46,631 bases of DNA from an uncultured Butyricicoccus sp. (GCA_904420185.1 CAJFUJ010000008.1:1-46631), one strand, 5' to 3'. Positions 1-11,758 are shown, numbered from the stretch's first letter. The notes: generated by a model not told the origin, from the sequence alone. Translations and numbers: made by a program.

Positions 1-88
1 AGAGTCAAGAGAGGATTACAAGGTGAGTGCGGCGTTTCTATCTGGATTTCTTTTGACGAACTGGTGTATTTGGAAAGGAGCGTTTCAG

Positions 89-349
89 ATGATCCGGATT
101 TTATCTATTCCAAATATGGAAAAATTTTTGGCTGTTGTGGATCAAAGCCGCGGGGAGGTATCCATCCGCCTCTCCGATCAAACTCAGATCGACTTGAAAC
201 GGGACCATACGGCAAGACAGCTTCTCAGGAAGATGGAGCCGGGAGGCGGCGGACTGGAACTGTTTGTGTCGGATTCGGCGGATATGGCCGCATTGATTGC
301 CTATCTGGTAGGAGCGGCGCGGGAAGCATGTGCATCGCGTTCCCGGTAA
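89..349 (+). CDS. HPr-like small protein (86 aa)
   Basis: The start is ATG 89, behind AAAGGAG at 74-80; an in-frame upstream ATG at 23 has no ribosome site. The length (86 aa) and the alternating pattern (SRGEVSIRL, then a helix rich in aliphatics ending DMAALIAYLVGA) resemble the HPr fold of phosphotransferase carriers. I see no conserved His phosphorylation site near residue 15, so a sugar-PTS role is unlikely. HPr-like proteins of this size often occur as orphans in clostridia. What precedes it in the window is too short to identify. The family assignment is inferred from length and pattern only. Confidence 0.55.
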   Translation: MIRILSIPNMEKFLAVVDQSRGEVSIRLSDQTQIDLKRDHTARQLLRKMEPGGGGLELFVSDSADMAALIAYLVGAAREACASRSR

Positions 350-377
350 GCCGGCATAAAGAAACACACATAAAAAC

Positions 378-414
378 ACACCCCTTCCGGCAGACTAGGC
401 TGGAAGGGGTGTTT
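378..414 (+). promoter_or_regulatory. Hairpin overlapping the ribosome site of the next gene
   Basis: An 11-bp perfect stem (ACACCCCTTCC at 378-388, GGAAGGGGTGT at 402-412) with a 13-nt loop is followed by only TTTG. It could terminate the HPr-like gene. However, its 3' arm GGAAGGGG is also the only plausible Shine-Dalgarno for ATG 417, so folding would hide that site. Confidence 0.6.
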
Positions 415-416
415 GT

Positions 417-779
417 ATGAAGCAAAGAGGAACTCTGCGCTATGCCCTGTCCGGGGCAGCGGCGGGTCTGACCAATGGTTTTTTCGGCGGGGGAGGAGGC
501 TCCGTGCTGGTGCCTCTGCTCACTGGGGTGTGCGGGTTGAGCCAGCGGCAGGCCTTTGCCACCTCGGTGGCGGTGATTCTGCCCCTGTGCGTGCTGTCAG
601 TGGGCATCTATTTGATGCGGGGAGGGCTGGATTTGATGGCCGCGCTGCCCTATTTGGCGGGAGGAACGGTAGGGGGATGGCTGGGCGGAAAGTGGTTTCG
701 GGGCATGAAGATGCCCTGGCTGAAGCGGATATTCGGCCTGCTGCTGATCTACGGGGGAGTGAGGTGCTTTCTTCCATGA
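417..779 (+). CDS. TauE/SafE family permease, first half-gene
   Basis: A 120-residue membrane protein of about four hydrophobic segments. It has the glycine-rich opening motif of the TauE/SafE (DUF81) sulfite/organosulfonate exporter family (GLTNGFFGGGGGSVLVPLL, residues 17-35). Normal family members are about 250 aa with two related halves; this protein is one half. It overlaps the next gene, the second half, by four bases (ATGA), so the two are probably translated together and assemble as a heterodimer. The substrate is unknown. The ribosome site GGAAGGGG lies in the 3' arm of the preceding hairpin. Confidence 0.85.
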   Translation: MKQRGTLRYALSGAAAGLTNGFFGGGGGSVLVPLLTGVCGLSQRQAFATSVAVILPLCVLSVGIYLMRGGLDLMAALPYLAGGTVGGWLGGKWFRGMKMPWLKRIFGLLLIYGGVRCFLP

Positions 780-1144
780 ATGAGTGGCTGTTTCCCTTGC
801 TGGCAGGTGGAGTGACCGGGGTGCTGTCCGGCTTTGGAGTGGGGGGCGGCACCCTGCTGCTGGTTTATATGACGGTATTTGCCGGTCTGGACCAGCATTT
901 GGCCCAGGGAATTAACCTGTTGTATTTTCTTCCCGCCGGACTCATGGCCCTGCCCGCCCATGTGAAAAACGGCTATGTGGTCAAGCCAGTACTTGTGCCG
1001 GCCACCGCTGCCGGCCTGGTTCTGGCCGGGGCGGCGGCCTGGGCGGCGACGGCCCTGGAAGTGGAGCTTCTGCACAAGTGCTTCGGAGGATTTCTGATGG
1101 CGGTGGGGGCAATGGAGCTGTTTGGAAAGACAGAGGGGGCGTGA
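776..1144 (+). CDS. TauE/SafE family permease, second half-gene
   Basis: A 122-residue membrane protein starting at ATG 776, which overlaps the stop of the previous gene (ATGA). The N-terminal GVTGVLSGFGVGGGTLLLVYM motif is the second copy of the TauE/SafE repeat, and further hydrophobic segments follow. Both halves have their own start, intact frame and the same glycine-rich signature. I read them as a genuine split permease rather than a frameshifted single gene. It probably works with the upstream half in exporting an anion such as a sulfur compound; that substrate is only a family-level guess. Confidence 0.85.
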   Translation: MNEWLFPLLAGGVTGVLSGFGVGGGTLLLVYMTVFAGLDQHLAQGINLLYFLPAGLMALPAHVKNGYVVKPVLVPATAAGLVLAGAAAWAATALEVELLHKCFGGFLMAVGAMELFGKTEGA

Positions 1145-1149
1145 GACAC

Positions 1150-2130
1150 TTATGTGTCTGCCTCCAAGACTGTGGTTACCGGAACGCCCATGCCGCGCGC
1201 ATCCAGGAACCAGAGAATCGTCTCCCGGGGCAACCCCTCGTTCAAGGGTTCGGGAAACAGCTCATAGTCCGTTGTACCGTCGGCGTTGTTCTTGACCATC
1301 AGGGTATAGGCGGCTCCCTCCGCCGTGGGGACGGTCCATTCATCCTCCAGGGACAGCGCCTCTTGGGCAGGCAGGGTGTGCTCCGTCAAAAGTCTATGGC
1401 CGTCGTTATACTGTTGAAGGGTAACGCTTTCCACACGGGGGATGACCTGAAAGTCCACCTGGAACTCCAGGCTGGACTCCTGATAAGTCTCTCCGTTGAA
1501 TTTCTCGGCCTGAATCCACTCCTGCCCAAACCCAAAATCTCCCCCCGCTCCGGCGTACCGGTTGCCGTCTCCGGTGAGGTAGACGGTTCCGTCCTCCCGC
1601 TGAAAGACATCGTAGGCAGTCCAGCCGTACTCTGCTGCCTGTCCCTCCGGCCACTCGGTCACCCCCTGGGGCAGACCGTAGCAGGCTACCCCTGAGTAGT
1701 GATAAGAATTCCCAGCGTCATCTGTTTGGGAGGACTGCCGGGTCATTTCCAGCTGGGAGCAGGAGAGGCGCACCTCATGTTCATTCTCCCCATATCCCGC
1801 TTTGTAAATCGGGAAGAAGAAGTTCAGCCCCTCCTTGCCGGAGAAGATATAGTTCCCGTTGTCCTGGCGCTCCCCAATCAAAATCTTTTGGGGAATCTCC
1901 GCGGAACCATAGGCGCCCAGGTCCAGGGTCTCACTGCCGTATTCCACCCAGTTTTCATCCTCCACGAAAACCACTTCCCCCTCCCTGGGAATGGGCTCGT
2001 AAACCAGGTGATAGCCAACAAATCGGTCCTGATCCGGTCCCACCCGCTCAGGCTGAGCCAGGCTGCACCCGGCCAGGGAAAAGACCGCGCCCACAGCCGC
2101 CAGGCCGCCCAAAATTTGTCTACATCTCAT
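1150..2130 (-). CDS. Predicted lipoprotein of unknown function
   Basis: A 326-aa protein with a type II signal peptide: charged MRCRQ, a hydrophobic stretch, and lipobox LAGC with Cys at about residue 22. The mature part is hydrophilic, rich in Tyr, Glu and Gly, with no transmembrane segment and no motif I recognise. It should sit on the outer face of the membrane. Its start overlaps the end of the XRE gene by 11 bases, with GGAGGA just upstream, so it is the last gene of the three-gene minus-strand operon and is probably controlled by that repressor. Convergent with the TauE pair, whose stop lies 5 bp away. Confidence 0.75.
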   Translation of the reverse strand: MRCRQILGGLAAVGAVFSLAGCSLAQPERVGPDQDRFVGYHLVYEPIPREGEVVFVEDENWVEYGSETLDLGAYGSAEIPQKILIGERQDNGNYIFSGKEGLNFFFPIYKAGYGENEHEVRLSCSQLEMTRQSSQTDDAGNSYHYSGVACYGLPQGVTEWPEGQAAEYGWTAYDVFQREDGTVYLTGDGNRYAGAGGDFGFGQEWIQAEKFNGETYQESSLEFQVDFQVIPRVESVTLQQYNDGHRLLTEHTLPAQEALSLEDEWTVPTAEGAAYTLMVKNNADGTTDYELFPEPLNEGLPRETILWFLDARGMGVPVTTVLEADT

Positions 2131-2347
2131 GGCCGTCCTCCAATCGTCCGTCGAAGCGAAGGATGTCCCCTACGTCACAGTTTAAATAGTAACAAATGCG
2201 GTTGATGGTGTGGAAACGCACGCCGCTGGCCTTGCCGGAGCGGAGAATGGACAGATTCGCTTCCGTGATGCCCACCAGGGCACACAGCTCCTTAGCGGTC
2301 ATGCCCCGTTCCTTTAATAGTTCACTTAAATGTACGGTAATGGCCAA
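2120..2347 (-). CDS. YozG-like XRE-family transcriptional regulator
   Basis: A 75-aa protein that is almost entirely a Cro/C1-type helix-turn-helix of the HTH_26/YozG kind (SELLKERGMTAKELCALVGITEANLSILRSG, residues 8-38), ending in the typical NCDVGDILRF. The best start is TTG 2347, seven bases after GGGGAGGAG. In Firmicutes these small regulators usually follow a DUF2975-type membrane protein, as here. It is the likely ligand of the two inverted repeats at the operon promoter. A short hairpin (2378-2396) lies between it and the upstream membrane gene. Confidence 0.9.
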   Translation of the reverse strand: MAITVHLSELLKERGMTAKELCALVGITEANLSILRSGKASGVRFHTINRICYYLNCDVGDILRFDGRLEDGHEM

Positions 2348-2398
2348 AAATACTCCTCCCCGCCTTTCGCAGTGTCCGACGGCCTGGCGCGCCGTCTC

Positions 2399-3370
2399 TT
2401 ATATAATGGACTCGTTGTCCTCCTGGAGCTCTCGTCCCCGCTGGACACACCGGCACAGCAGATACAGGGCGGCGGAGAGAATCAGCGGAATCAGGGGCAG
2501 GTCCAGAGAGACCTTTACCTCTGTGATCCAGTAATGATATCGGGCCAGCTTCACCAAATTGACCGCCAGCGTCAGCATCAGAGTGACCTGGATGGCCAGA
2601 CGGCTCCAGCGGGCTGTGGTTACACACCGCTCCACGCTCCCCTCTCCAAAGGGGGACTGGGCCAGCGCCGTGGTCAGATCAGCCGCCAGCAGGAGCATCC
2701 AGGCCCCCAGCAAGTCCGGGATCAGCTCCAGCAGAGGCAGGGCCAATGCAATGCTCAGAACCTGGTTCCCTGTCAGGCCAGACGGCTCCGGGACCGACAC
2801 TGTCGCCAGGAAGAGGGTCCAGTCCTGTTGGGGATTAAGCATATCCAAGACCGCCTCACTTCCCCGATCCGCAGCGGCAAACACCAGCAGAGCCGCGCAG
2901 CCCACCAGCAGGATCCGCAGCACGCCGGACAGCTTCTCCAGAGAGGCCTCCTCCATTTCCCGCAGCAGACGGAGCACCAGCCAGAACACCAGCAGGGAGA
3001 TCCACACACCCGCGGCCGCAATCAGCAATGTGGAACCGAAAAAGCGGTCCAGATAGCTGGGGTTGACCGCACAAAAGGCCAGAGCGATCAAAAGCAGAGA
3101 GCTTGCGGGCAGCAGGGCGTCCTCCCAGTGCCGCTGTCCCCGGTTTGGAGGCAGCACCAACAGCAGAAGGGGCAGACAAGCTGCCAGGAGAACCAGGACC
3201 CAGGCCAGGAGATTTCCCTCCGGTCCGGATAGGGACAGTTTCCGCAGCAGGCCTCCGGCCAGCTCGATGGGAGCCGTCATGGCGCCGGCCGTCTGTGTGG
3301 TAGGGATCAGCGGAATCAACACCCCCGCCAGAGCGGCGAAAACCAGAAGCACGCCTCGTCTCCAGGTCAT
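2399..3370 (-). CDS. Multi-pass membrane protein with DUF2975-like C-terminus
   Basis: A 323-aa protein with roughly eight hydrophobic segments. The last 35 residues (LDLPLIPLILSAALYLL, then CVQRGRELQEDNESII) resemble the end of DUF2975 proteins (a RGxELQEENDLTV-like tail), but the protein is about twice the usual DUF2975 length. ATG 3370 follows AGGAGGG (3377-3383). It is the first gene of an operon with a YozG-like repressor, the standard partner of DUF2975 proteins, so membrane-linked control of that repressor is a plausible but unproven role. Confidence 0.7.
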   Translation of the reverse strand: MTWRRGVLLVFAALAGVLIPLIPTTQTAGAMTAPIELAGGLLRKLSLSGPEGNLLAWVLVLLAACLPLLLLVLPPNRGQRHWEDALLPASSLLLIALAFCAVNPSYLDRFFGSTLLIAAAGVWISLLVFWLVLRLLREMEEASLEKLSGVLRILLVGCAALLVFAAADRGSEAVLDMLNPQQDWTLFLATVSVPEPSGLTGNQVLSIALALPLLELIPDLLGAWMLLLAADLTTALAQSPFGEGSVERCVTTARWSRLAIQVTLMLTLAVNLVKLARYHYWITEVKVSLDLPLIPLILSAALYLLCRCVQRGRELQEDNESII

Positions 3371-3387
3371 GGGAATCCCTCCTATAA

Positions 3388-3404
3388 TTATTGTTTTACG
3401 ATAA
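3388..3404. promoter_or_regulatory. Operator copy 1 (TTATTG-N5-CGATAA)
   Basis: A near-perfect inverted repeat just downstream of the predicted start of transcription. It matches a second copy at 3430-3446. Likely bound by the YozG-like repressor of the same operon. Confidence 0.65.
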
Positions 3405-3414
3405 TTCTAATTGT

Positions 3415-3443
3415 AGTATACAATAAAATTTATTGTTTGTCAA
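3415..3443 (-). promoter_or_regulatory. Sigma-A promoter of the membrane protein/XRE/lipoprotein operon
   Basis: On the minus strand TTGACA (3438-3443) is separated by exactly 17 bp from TATACT (3415-3420). Transcription would begin near 3408, about 38 bases before ATG 3370. Confidence 0.85.
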
Positions 3444-3446
3444 TAA
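3430..3446. promoter_or_regulatory. Operator copy 2 (TTATTG-N5-CAATAA)
   Basis: A perfect inverted repeat with arms TTATTG and CAATAA that covers the -35 box of the minus-strand promoter. It starts exactly 42 bp (about four helical turns) from copy 1. The geometry fits a repressor blocking polymerase from both ends of the promoter. Confidence 0.65.
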
Positions 3447-3513
3447 TTTTTGCCTGTAAAATGAGAAAATTCCGAGAAGCTTTGTATTTTACGGGAAAAT
3501 ATTCAGATCAATA

Positions 3514-3527
3514 TTCATATTTATTCA
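3514..3527 (-). promoter_or_regulatory. Candidate ArgR box 1
   Basis: Read on the minus strand this is TGAAT-AAAT-ATGAA, close to the ArgR half-site arrangement TGAAT-N4-ATTCA. It lies in an AT-rich stretch holding three TATTCA repeats (starting at 3500, 3512 and 3522) upstream of the argG promoter. Confidence 0.4.
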
Positions 3528-3555
3528 ATATTTACGGAATTATTTTGGGATAAAG

Positions 3556-3569
3556 CGAATAATTATGCG
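3556..3569 (+). promoter_or_regulatory. Candidate ArgR box 2
   Basis: CGAAT-AATT-ATGCG has the spacing of an ArgR box with three departures from the consensus. It lies 10 bp upstream of the argG -35 box, where a repressor could interfere with polymerase. Confidence 0.4.
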
Positions 3570-3579
3570 AAAAAGGGGG

Positions 3580-3608
3580 TTGCAATTCTGAAACCGGAGT
3601 GGTAAACT
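3580..3608 (+). promoter_or_regulatory. Promoter of the arginine operon
   Basis: TTGCAA (3580-3585), 17-bp spacer, TAAACT (3603-3608) with an extended TGG just before the -10 box. This gives a leader of about 60 bases before ATG 3676. The rest of the 305-bp gap 3371-3675 is AT-rich and holds the opposing promoter, operators and ArgR-like sites listed separately. Confidence 0.7.
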
Positions 3609-3675
3609 GTTCCCAATGAACCAAGCCGGGTCCGGCCTGCCGGGACCCGATACCAATGTTGGAGGGAAAACAATT

Positions 3676-4926
<1,251 letters not shown>

Positions 4927-4935
4927 AAAAGACAG

Positions 4936-4985
4936 GCGATAGGAGATGTACCGCATAGCAGATGCGGCAACCCATCTCCTATCGC
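4936..4985 (+). promoter_or_regulatory. Long hairpin between argG and argH
   Basis: A 13-bp perfect stem (GCGATAGGAGATG at 4936-4948, CATCTCCTATCGC at 4973-4985) encloses a second small hairpin (CCGCAT/ATGCGG, 4951-4967). Only TTTGC follows, so it is a poor terminator. Partial termination, RNA processing or 3'-end protection of argG mRNA are possible. The 5' arm also contains AGGAG. Confidence 0.6.
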
Positions 4986-5009
4986 TTTGCTGGAAATGAG
5001 GTATATTGT

Positions 5010-6398
<1,389 letters not shown>

Positions 6399-6443
6399 GA
6401 AACCGGGCAAGGCCTAAAAAAGCGCCTGGCCCTGGGAACAAGT

Positions 6444-7385
6444 ATGATGAAGCCAAAGGTGTATATTGACGGCCAGGAGGGGACGACTGGCCTGCAAATT
6501 TACGAACGGCTGGGCCAGCGCAGCGACATTGACCTGCTGCGCATCGACCCGGCCAAGCGCAAGGACGTGGACGAGCGGCGCAAGCTCCTCAATGCGGCCG
6601 ATTTGGTGTTTTTGTGCCTGCCCGACGCCGCGGCGCGGGAGGCGGTTTCACTCATCGACAACGACCACACCCGCGTGATCGACGCTTCCACCGCCCATCG
6701 GACCGCGCAGGGCTGGGTATACGGGTTTGCCGAGCTGTCGGCTGCGCACCGCGCGGCCATTGCGGCGTCCAAGCGGGTGGCCAACCCGGGCTGCCACGCG
6801 ACCGGCCTGATCGCGTCGGTCTACCCGCTCGTGCAGATGGGGCTGCTGCTGCGCGACGATCCGCTGACCTTTTTTTCGCTGACCGGATATTCGGGTGGCG
6901 GCAAAAAAATGATCGCCGAATACGAAAGCCCTGCGCGCGACACAAAATTGAATGCGCCCCGCATCTATGGGCTGAATTTGCGGCACAAGCATTTGCCCGA
7001 AATGCAGACGGTGTGCGGCCTGGCCCAGCCACCGGTCTTTTGCCCGGTGGTGGACGACTATTACAAGGGCATGGCGGGGACGGTTTTGCTGCACAACGCG
7101 CGCCTGCCGGGCAGCCCCACCGCCCAAATGCTGCGCGACCGCTTGGCGGATTATTACGCCGGGCAGGCGCTGGTGTCGGTGGCCCCCTTCGGCGGGGAGG
7201 AGCCCATGCTGGCGGCCAACAGCCTAGCGGGCAAGGACAGCCTGCAGCTGGTCGTATACGGCCACGAAGAACAGACCTGCATCACCGCGCTGTTTGACAA
7301 CCTGGGCAAGGGCGCATCGGGCGCGGCGGTCCAGAATATGAACATTATGCTCGGCTTGGACGAAACGACCGGCCTGAGCCTTTAA
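6444..7385 (+). CDS. argC: N-acetyl-gamma-glutamyl-phosphate reductase (short type)
   Basis: Reduces N-acetylglutamyl phosphate to the semialdehyde with NADPH. At 313 aa it belongs to the shorter ArgC class rather than the about 345-aa form. Visible are the nucleotide-binding start (YIDGQEGTTGLQIYERL) and the catalytic Cys117 in NPGCHATG. Either ATG 6444 or 6447 may be used; the ribosome site (GGGAAC) is weak. A small hairpin (about 6405-6432) lies in the 45-bp gap after argH, so coupling to argH is loose. Confidence 0.94.
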   Translation: MMKPKVYIDGQEGTTGLQIYERLGQRSDIDLLRIDPAKRKDVDERRKLLNAADLVFLCLPDAAAREAVSLIDNDHTRVIDASTAHRTAQGWVYGFAELSAAHRAAIAASKRVANPGCHATGLIASVYPLVQMGLLLRDDPLTFFSLTGYSGGGKKMIAEYESPARDTKLNAPRIYGLNLRHKHLPEMQTVCGLAQPPVFCPVVDDYYKGMAGTVLLHNARLPGSPTAQMLRDRLADYYAGQALVSVAPFGGEEPMLAANSLAGKDSLQLVVYGHEEQTCITALFDNLGKGASGAAVQNMNIMLGLDETTGLSL

Positions 7386-7404
7386 AAAGAGAGGGTTCAA
7401 AGCT

Positions 7405-8613
7405 ATGAAGATTATTTCCGGCGGCGTGTGTGCCGCAAAGGGCTTCCAGGCGGGCGCGGTCCGCTGCGGGATTAAGCCCGGACGCGAGGCTGACGACCTC
7501 GCAATCCTTGTTTCCGACTGTGAGTGCAACGCCGCGGCGACCTATACGCGCAACCGCGTCAAAGCTGCACCGATTTATGTGACCATGGAGCACCTGGAGG
7601 ACGGCGTCGCGCGGGCGGTGGTCGTCAATTCGGGCAACGCCAACGCCTGTGCGCCCGACGGCATGGACAACGCCCGGCGTCAAGCCAAGGCTGCGGCCGG
7701 GGTGCTCGGCATCGAGGAAAACAGCGTGATCGTTGCCTCCACCGGCGTGATCGGCCAGCGCCTGCCGGTCGAGTGCATCGAAGACAAGATCGGACAGATC
7801 CAGCTGTCCTACAACGGCTCGGACGCGGCCGCCCAGGCCATCATGACCACGGATACCAAGCGCAAATCGGCGGCCATCGAGTTTGTCGTGGGCGGGAAAA
7901 CCTGCCATATCGGTGGGATCTGCAAGGGCAGCGGCATGATCCACCCCAACATGGGCACCATGCTGGCCTTTTTGACCACCGACTGCGCCATCACCCAGGA
8001 GATGCTCCAGGACGCGCTTTCGGAAAGTGTACGCCGCAGCTACAACTGTGTGAGCGTAGACGGCGACACCTCGACCAACGATATGTGCGTCATCCTGGCC
8101 AACGGCATGGCCGGCAATGAGCAAATCGAATGGCAAAACGAGGACTATGAGATCTTCTACCGGGCGCTGCACGAGGTGAACGTCCGTCTGGCGCGGCAGA
8201 TCGCGGCCGACGGCGAAGGCGCGACCAAGCTCATCACCTGCGAGGTCAATGGCGCGCGCAGCGAAGAGGCTGCCGAGCGGCTGGCCAAGTCGGTCTGCTC
8301 GTCCAACCTGGTCAAGGCAGCCATGTTCGGCGCGGACGCCAACTGGGGCCGTGTGCTGTGTGCCATGGGCTACTCCAAGGCGCCTTTCCGGCCTGAGTAT
8401 GTGACGATTGGGTTTTCCTCGCAGGCGGGCAAGGTGGTCGTTTGCGACCACGGCCAGGGCCTGGACTTTGACGAGGAGCTGGCCAAAAAGGTGCTGCTCG
8501 AAAGCGAGGTCGTTATCACCATAGACCTGTACGAAGGCGAGAGCTCGGCTACCTGCTGGGGCTGCGACCTGACCTACGATTACGTCAAAATCAACGGCGA
8601 TTACCGCACCTAA
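7405..8613 (+). CDS. argJ: Bifunctional ornithine acetyltransferase / N-acetylglutamate synthase
   Basis: Moves the acetyl group from N-acetylornithine to glutamate, which closes the acetyl cycle; some members also use acetyl-CoA. Full length at 402 aa. KGSGMIHPNMGTML contains the self-cleavage site between Gly184 and Thr185 (most homologues have Ala-Thr); Thr185 becomes the N-terminal nucleophile of the beta chain. The C-terminus YVKINGDYRT is typical. No argA or argE lies in the window, in keeping with the cyclic pathway. Confidence 0.96.
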   Translation: MKIISGGVCAAKGFQAGAVRCGIKPGREADDLAILVSDCECNAAATYTRNRVKAAPIYVTMEHLEDGVARAVVVNSGNANACAPDGMDNARRQAKAAAGVLGIEENSVIVASTGVIGQRLPVECIEDKIGQIQLSYNGSDAAAQAIMTTDTKRKSAAIEFVVGGKTCHIGGICKGSGMIHPNMGTMLAFLTTDCAITQEMLQDALSESVRRSYNCVSVDGDTSTNDMCVILANGMAGNEQIEWQNEDYEIFYRALHEVNVRLARQIAADGEGATKLITCEVNGARSEEAAERLAKSVCSSNLVKAAMFGADANWGRVLCAMGYSKAPFRPEYVTIGFSSQAGKVVVCDHGQGLDFDEELAKKVLLESEVVITIDLYEGESSATCWGCDLTYDYVKINGDYRT

Positions 8614-8625
8614 GAGGGAAAAACC

Positions 8626-9492
8626 ATGCTTTTTGATGCAGAAACCAAAGCGAACGTCCTGGTGGAGGCCCTGCCTTACATCCAGGAGTACTACGGAAAG
8701 ACGGTCGTCGTCAAATACGGCGGCAATGCCATGATCAACCAAAAGCTCAAGGACGCGGTCATCCGCGACCTTGTGCTGCTCAGTCTGATCGGCGTACACG
8801 TCGTGGTCGTACACGGCGGCGGGCCGGAGATCACCGAAATGCTGGACAAGATCGGCAAGCAGTCGCGGTTCGTAAACGGCCTGCGCTACACCGACCGCGA
8901 GACCATGGACATCGTCCAGATGATTTTGTGCGGCAAGGTCAACAAAGACCTGGTGACCCTGCTGGCCAAGGCGGGCGGCAACGGCATCGGCCTGGGCGGC
9001 ATGGACGGCGGCCTGTTCCAGGCCAAGCGCCTGACCGACAACCAGGGCACCGATTACGGCTATGTGGGCGACATTGTGTCGGTCAGCCCCCAGCCGGTCA
9101 TCGACACGCTGGAAAAGGGCTACATCCCGGTTGTGTCCACCGTGGCGCAGGGGATTGACGACGAAACCAATTACAACATCAACGCCGATACCGCGGCCTG
9201 CAAGCTGGCGGTCGCGCTGAAGGCCAAAAAGCTCATCCTGCTCACCGACGTGCGCGGCCTGATGCGCGACCTGTCGGACGAGAATAGCATCATCCACCGC
9301 ATTAAGGTTTCCGAGGTCCCGGCCCTGGTCAAGGAAGGGATCATCAAAGGCGGCATGATCCCCAAGGTGGACTGCTGCGTGGAAGCGGTGCGCAAAGGGG
9401 TCGAGCGCGCCACCATCCTGGACGGACGGGTGCCGCATTCCATCCTCATCGAGCTGCTCAGCCGGGTCGGCGAGGGTACGATGTTCTATTAA
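8626..9492 (+). CDS. argB: Acetylglutamate kinase
   Basis: Phosphorylates N-acetylglutamate with ATP and is usually the arginine-feedback-controlled step in cyclic pathways. The 288-aa protein has KYGGNAM (phosphate-binding Lys), VHGGGPEI (substrate loop) and the NINADTAA motif of the amino-acid-kinase fold. The start ATG 8626 is 12 bases after the argJ stop. An N-terminal helix of about 25 residues precedes the kinase core, the segment that in arginine-sensitive hexameric enzymes helps oligomerise; arginine sensitivity is therefore plausible. Confidence 0.96.
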   Translation: MLFDAETKANVLVEALPYIQEYYGKTVVVKYGGNAMINQKLKDAVIRDLVLLSLIGVHVVVVHGGGPEITEMLDKIGKQSRFVNGLRYTDRETMDIVQMILCGKVNKDLVTLLAKAGGNGIGLGGMDGGLFQAKRLTDNQGTDYGYVGDIVSVSPQPVIDTLEKGYIPVVSTVAQGIDDETNYNINADTAACKLAVALKAKKLILLTDVRGLMRDLSDENSIIHRIKVSEVPALVKEGIIKGGMIPKVDCCVEAVRKGVERATILDGRVPHSILIELLSRVGEGTMFY

Positions 9493-9518
9493 ACCATACA
9501 AAGCGAGTGATATTTTCC

Positions 9519-10697
<1,179 letters not shown>

Positions 10698-10735
10698 AAG
10701 CGGCGTATATTTTGACACACCAAGGGGGCTTTCCA

Positions 10736-11647
10736 GTGAAGCATTTGCTCAAGCTGCTCGATTGCAGCACAGAGGAGATCATCGGCCTGCTCGATTTGGC
10801 CGATCAACTCAAATATGAAAAGAAAAATAACATTCCGCATCCCATCCTGGCAGGCAAATCGATCGGCCTGATTTTCCAGAAATCGTCCACCCGCACCCGC
10901 GTGTCGTTTGAAACCGGGATGTACCAGCTGGGCGGTCAGGCTTTGTTCCTGTCGTCGCGCGACCTGCAAATCGGCCGCGGCGAACCGGTACAGGACACCG
11001 CCCGTGTGTTGTCACGGTATCTGGACGGCATTATGATCCGCACCTTTGCCCAGCAGGAGGTTGAGGACCTGGCCAAGTACGGTTCGGTGCCGGTCATCAA
11101 CGGCCTGACCGATTTCTGCCACCCATGCCAGGTGCTTGCCGACCTGATGACCATCCGCGAAAAGTTCGCGGTGCTCGAAGGGCTCAAGATGTGCTACATC
11201 GGCGACGGCAACAACATGGCCAACTCGCTGATCGTGGGCGGTCTCAAAACCGGGATGAAGGTTTCGGTAGCCACCCCTGACGCCTACCGGCCGGATGAAG
11301 CGGTTATGGCCTTTGCACAGGGCAACCCCAATTTCTTTATCACAAACGAACCCATGCAAGCGGCCGAAAACGCCGACATCGTCATCACGGATACCTGGGC
11401 CTCCATGGGCATGGAAGAGGAAAAGGATGCCCGTTTGCAGGCCTTCCAGGGCTATCAGGTCAACGACGAGCTCATGGCCTGCGCGAAACCGGGCGCAATG
11501 GTGCAGCATTGCTTGCCCGCTTACCGTGGACAGGAGATCACTGAGAAAGTGTTCGAGGAGCATGCGGACGAAATTTTCAACGAGGCCGAAAATCGCCTAC
11601 ACGCTCAAAAAGCAGTCATGGTCACCTTGATGAGAGATCCAGACTGA
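10736..11647 (+). CDS. argF: Ornithine carbamoyltransferase
   Basis: Makes citrulline from ornithine and carbamoyl phosphate. At 303 aa it is full length, with the carbamoyl-phosphate motif SSTRTR (residues 50-55), HPCQ, DGNNMANS and HCLPAYRG (catalytic Cys). I chose GTG 10736, seven bases after AAGGGGG; a TTG at 10712 lies upstream of that site. It is the last gene of the operon and is followed by a strong terminator. A biosynthetic role is clear from context; no arginine deiminase genes are nearby. Confidence 0.96.
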   Translation: MKHLLKLLDCSTEEIIGLLDLADQLKYEKKNNIPHPILAGKSIGLIFQKSSTRTRVSFETGMYQLGGQALFLSSRDLQIGRGEPVQDTARVLSRYLDGIMIRTFAQQEVEDLAKYGSVPVINGLTDFCHPCQVLADLMTIREKFAVLEGLKMCYIGDGNNMANSLIVGGLKTGMKVSVATPDAYRPDEAVMAFAQGNPNFFITNEPMQAAENADIVITDTWASMGMEEEKDARLQAFQGYQVNDELMACAKPGAMVQHCLPAYRGQEITEKVFEEHADEIFNEAENRLHAQKAVMVTLMRDPD

Positions 11648-11663
11648 TCGGCATAAAAACTGC

Positions 11664-11702
11664 GGCGCTTTTAGCACATCCGTGCCGAAAGCGCCCTTTT
11701 TG
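11664..11702 (+). terminator. Terminator of the arginine operon
   Basis: Stem GGCGCTTT..GCAC / GTGC..AAAGCGCC (11664-11695) with a four-base loop is followed by TTTTT. It lies 17 bases after the argF stop. Confidence 0.88.
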
Positions 11703-11758
11703 TGTGGATTTATCCTGCGGATTCGCAACGTGCAAAGTGGATTGCGGTAAATTCGCTC

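Noticed and set aside
1-24. Tail of an upstream gene ending at TGA 22-24
   Set aside because: Only seven codons are visible, too few to support a coding call.
417-1144. TauE/SafE halves as a single gene broken by a frameshift
   Set aside because: Each half has a proper start and stop, the ATGA overlap is a normal coupling signal, and both halves carry the family motif with no sign of decay.
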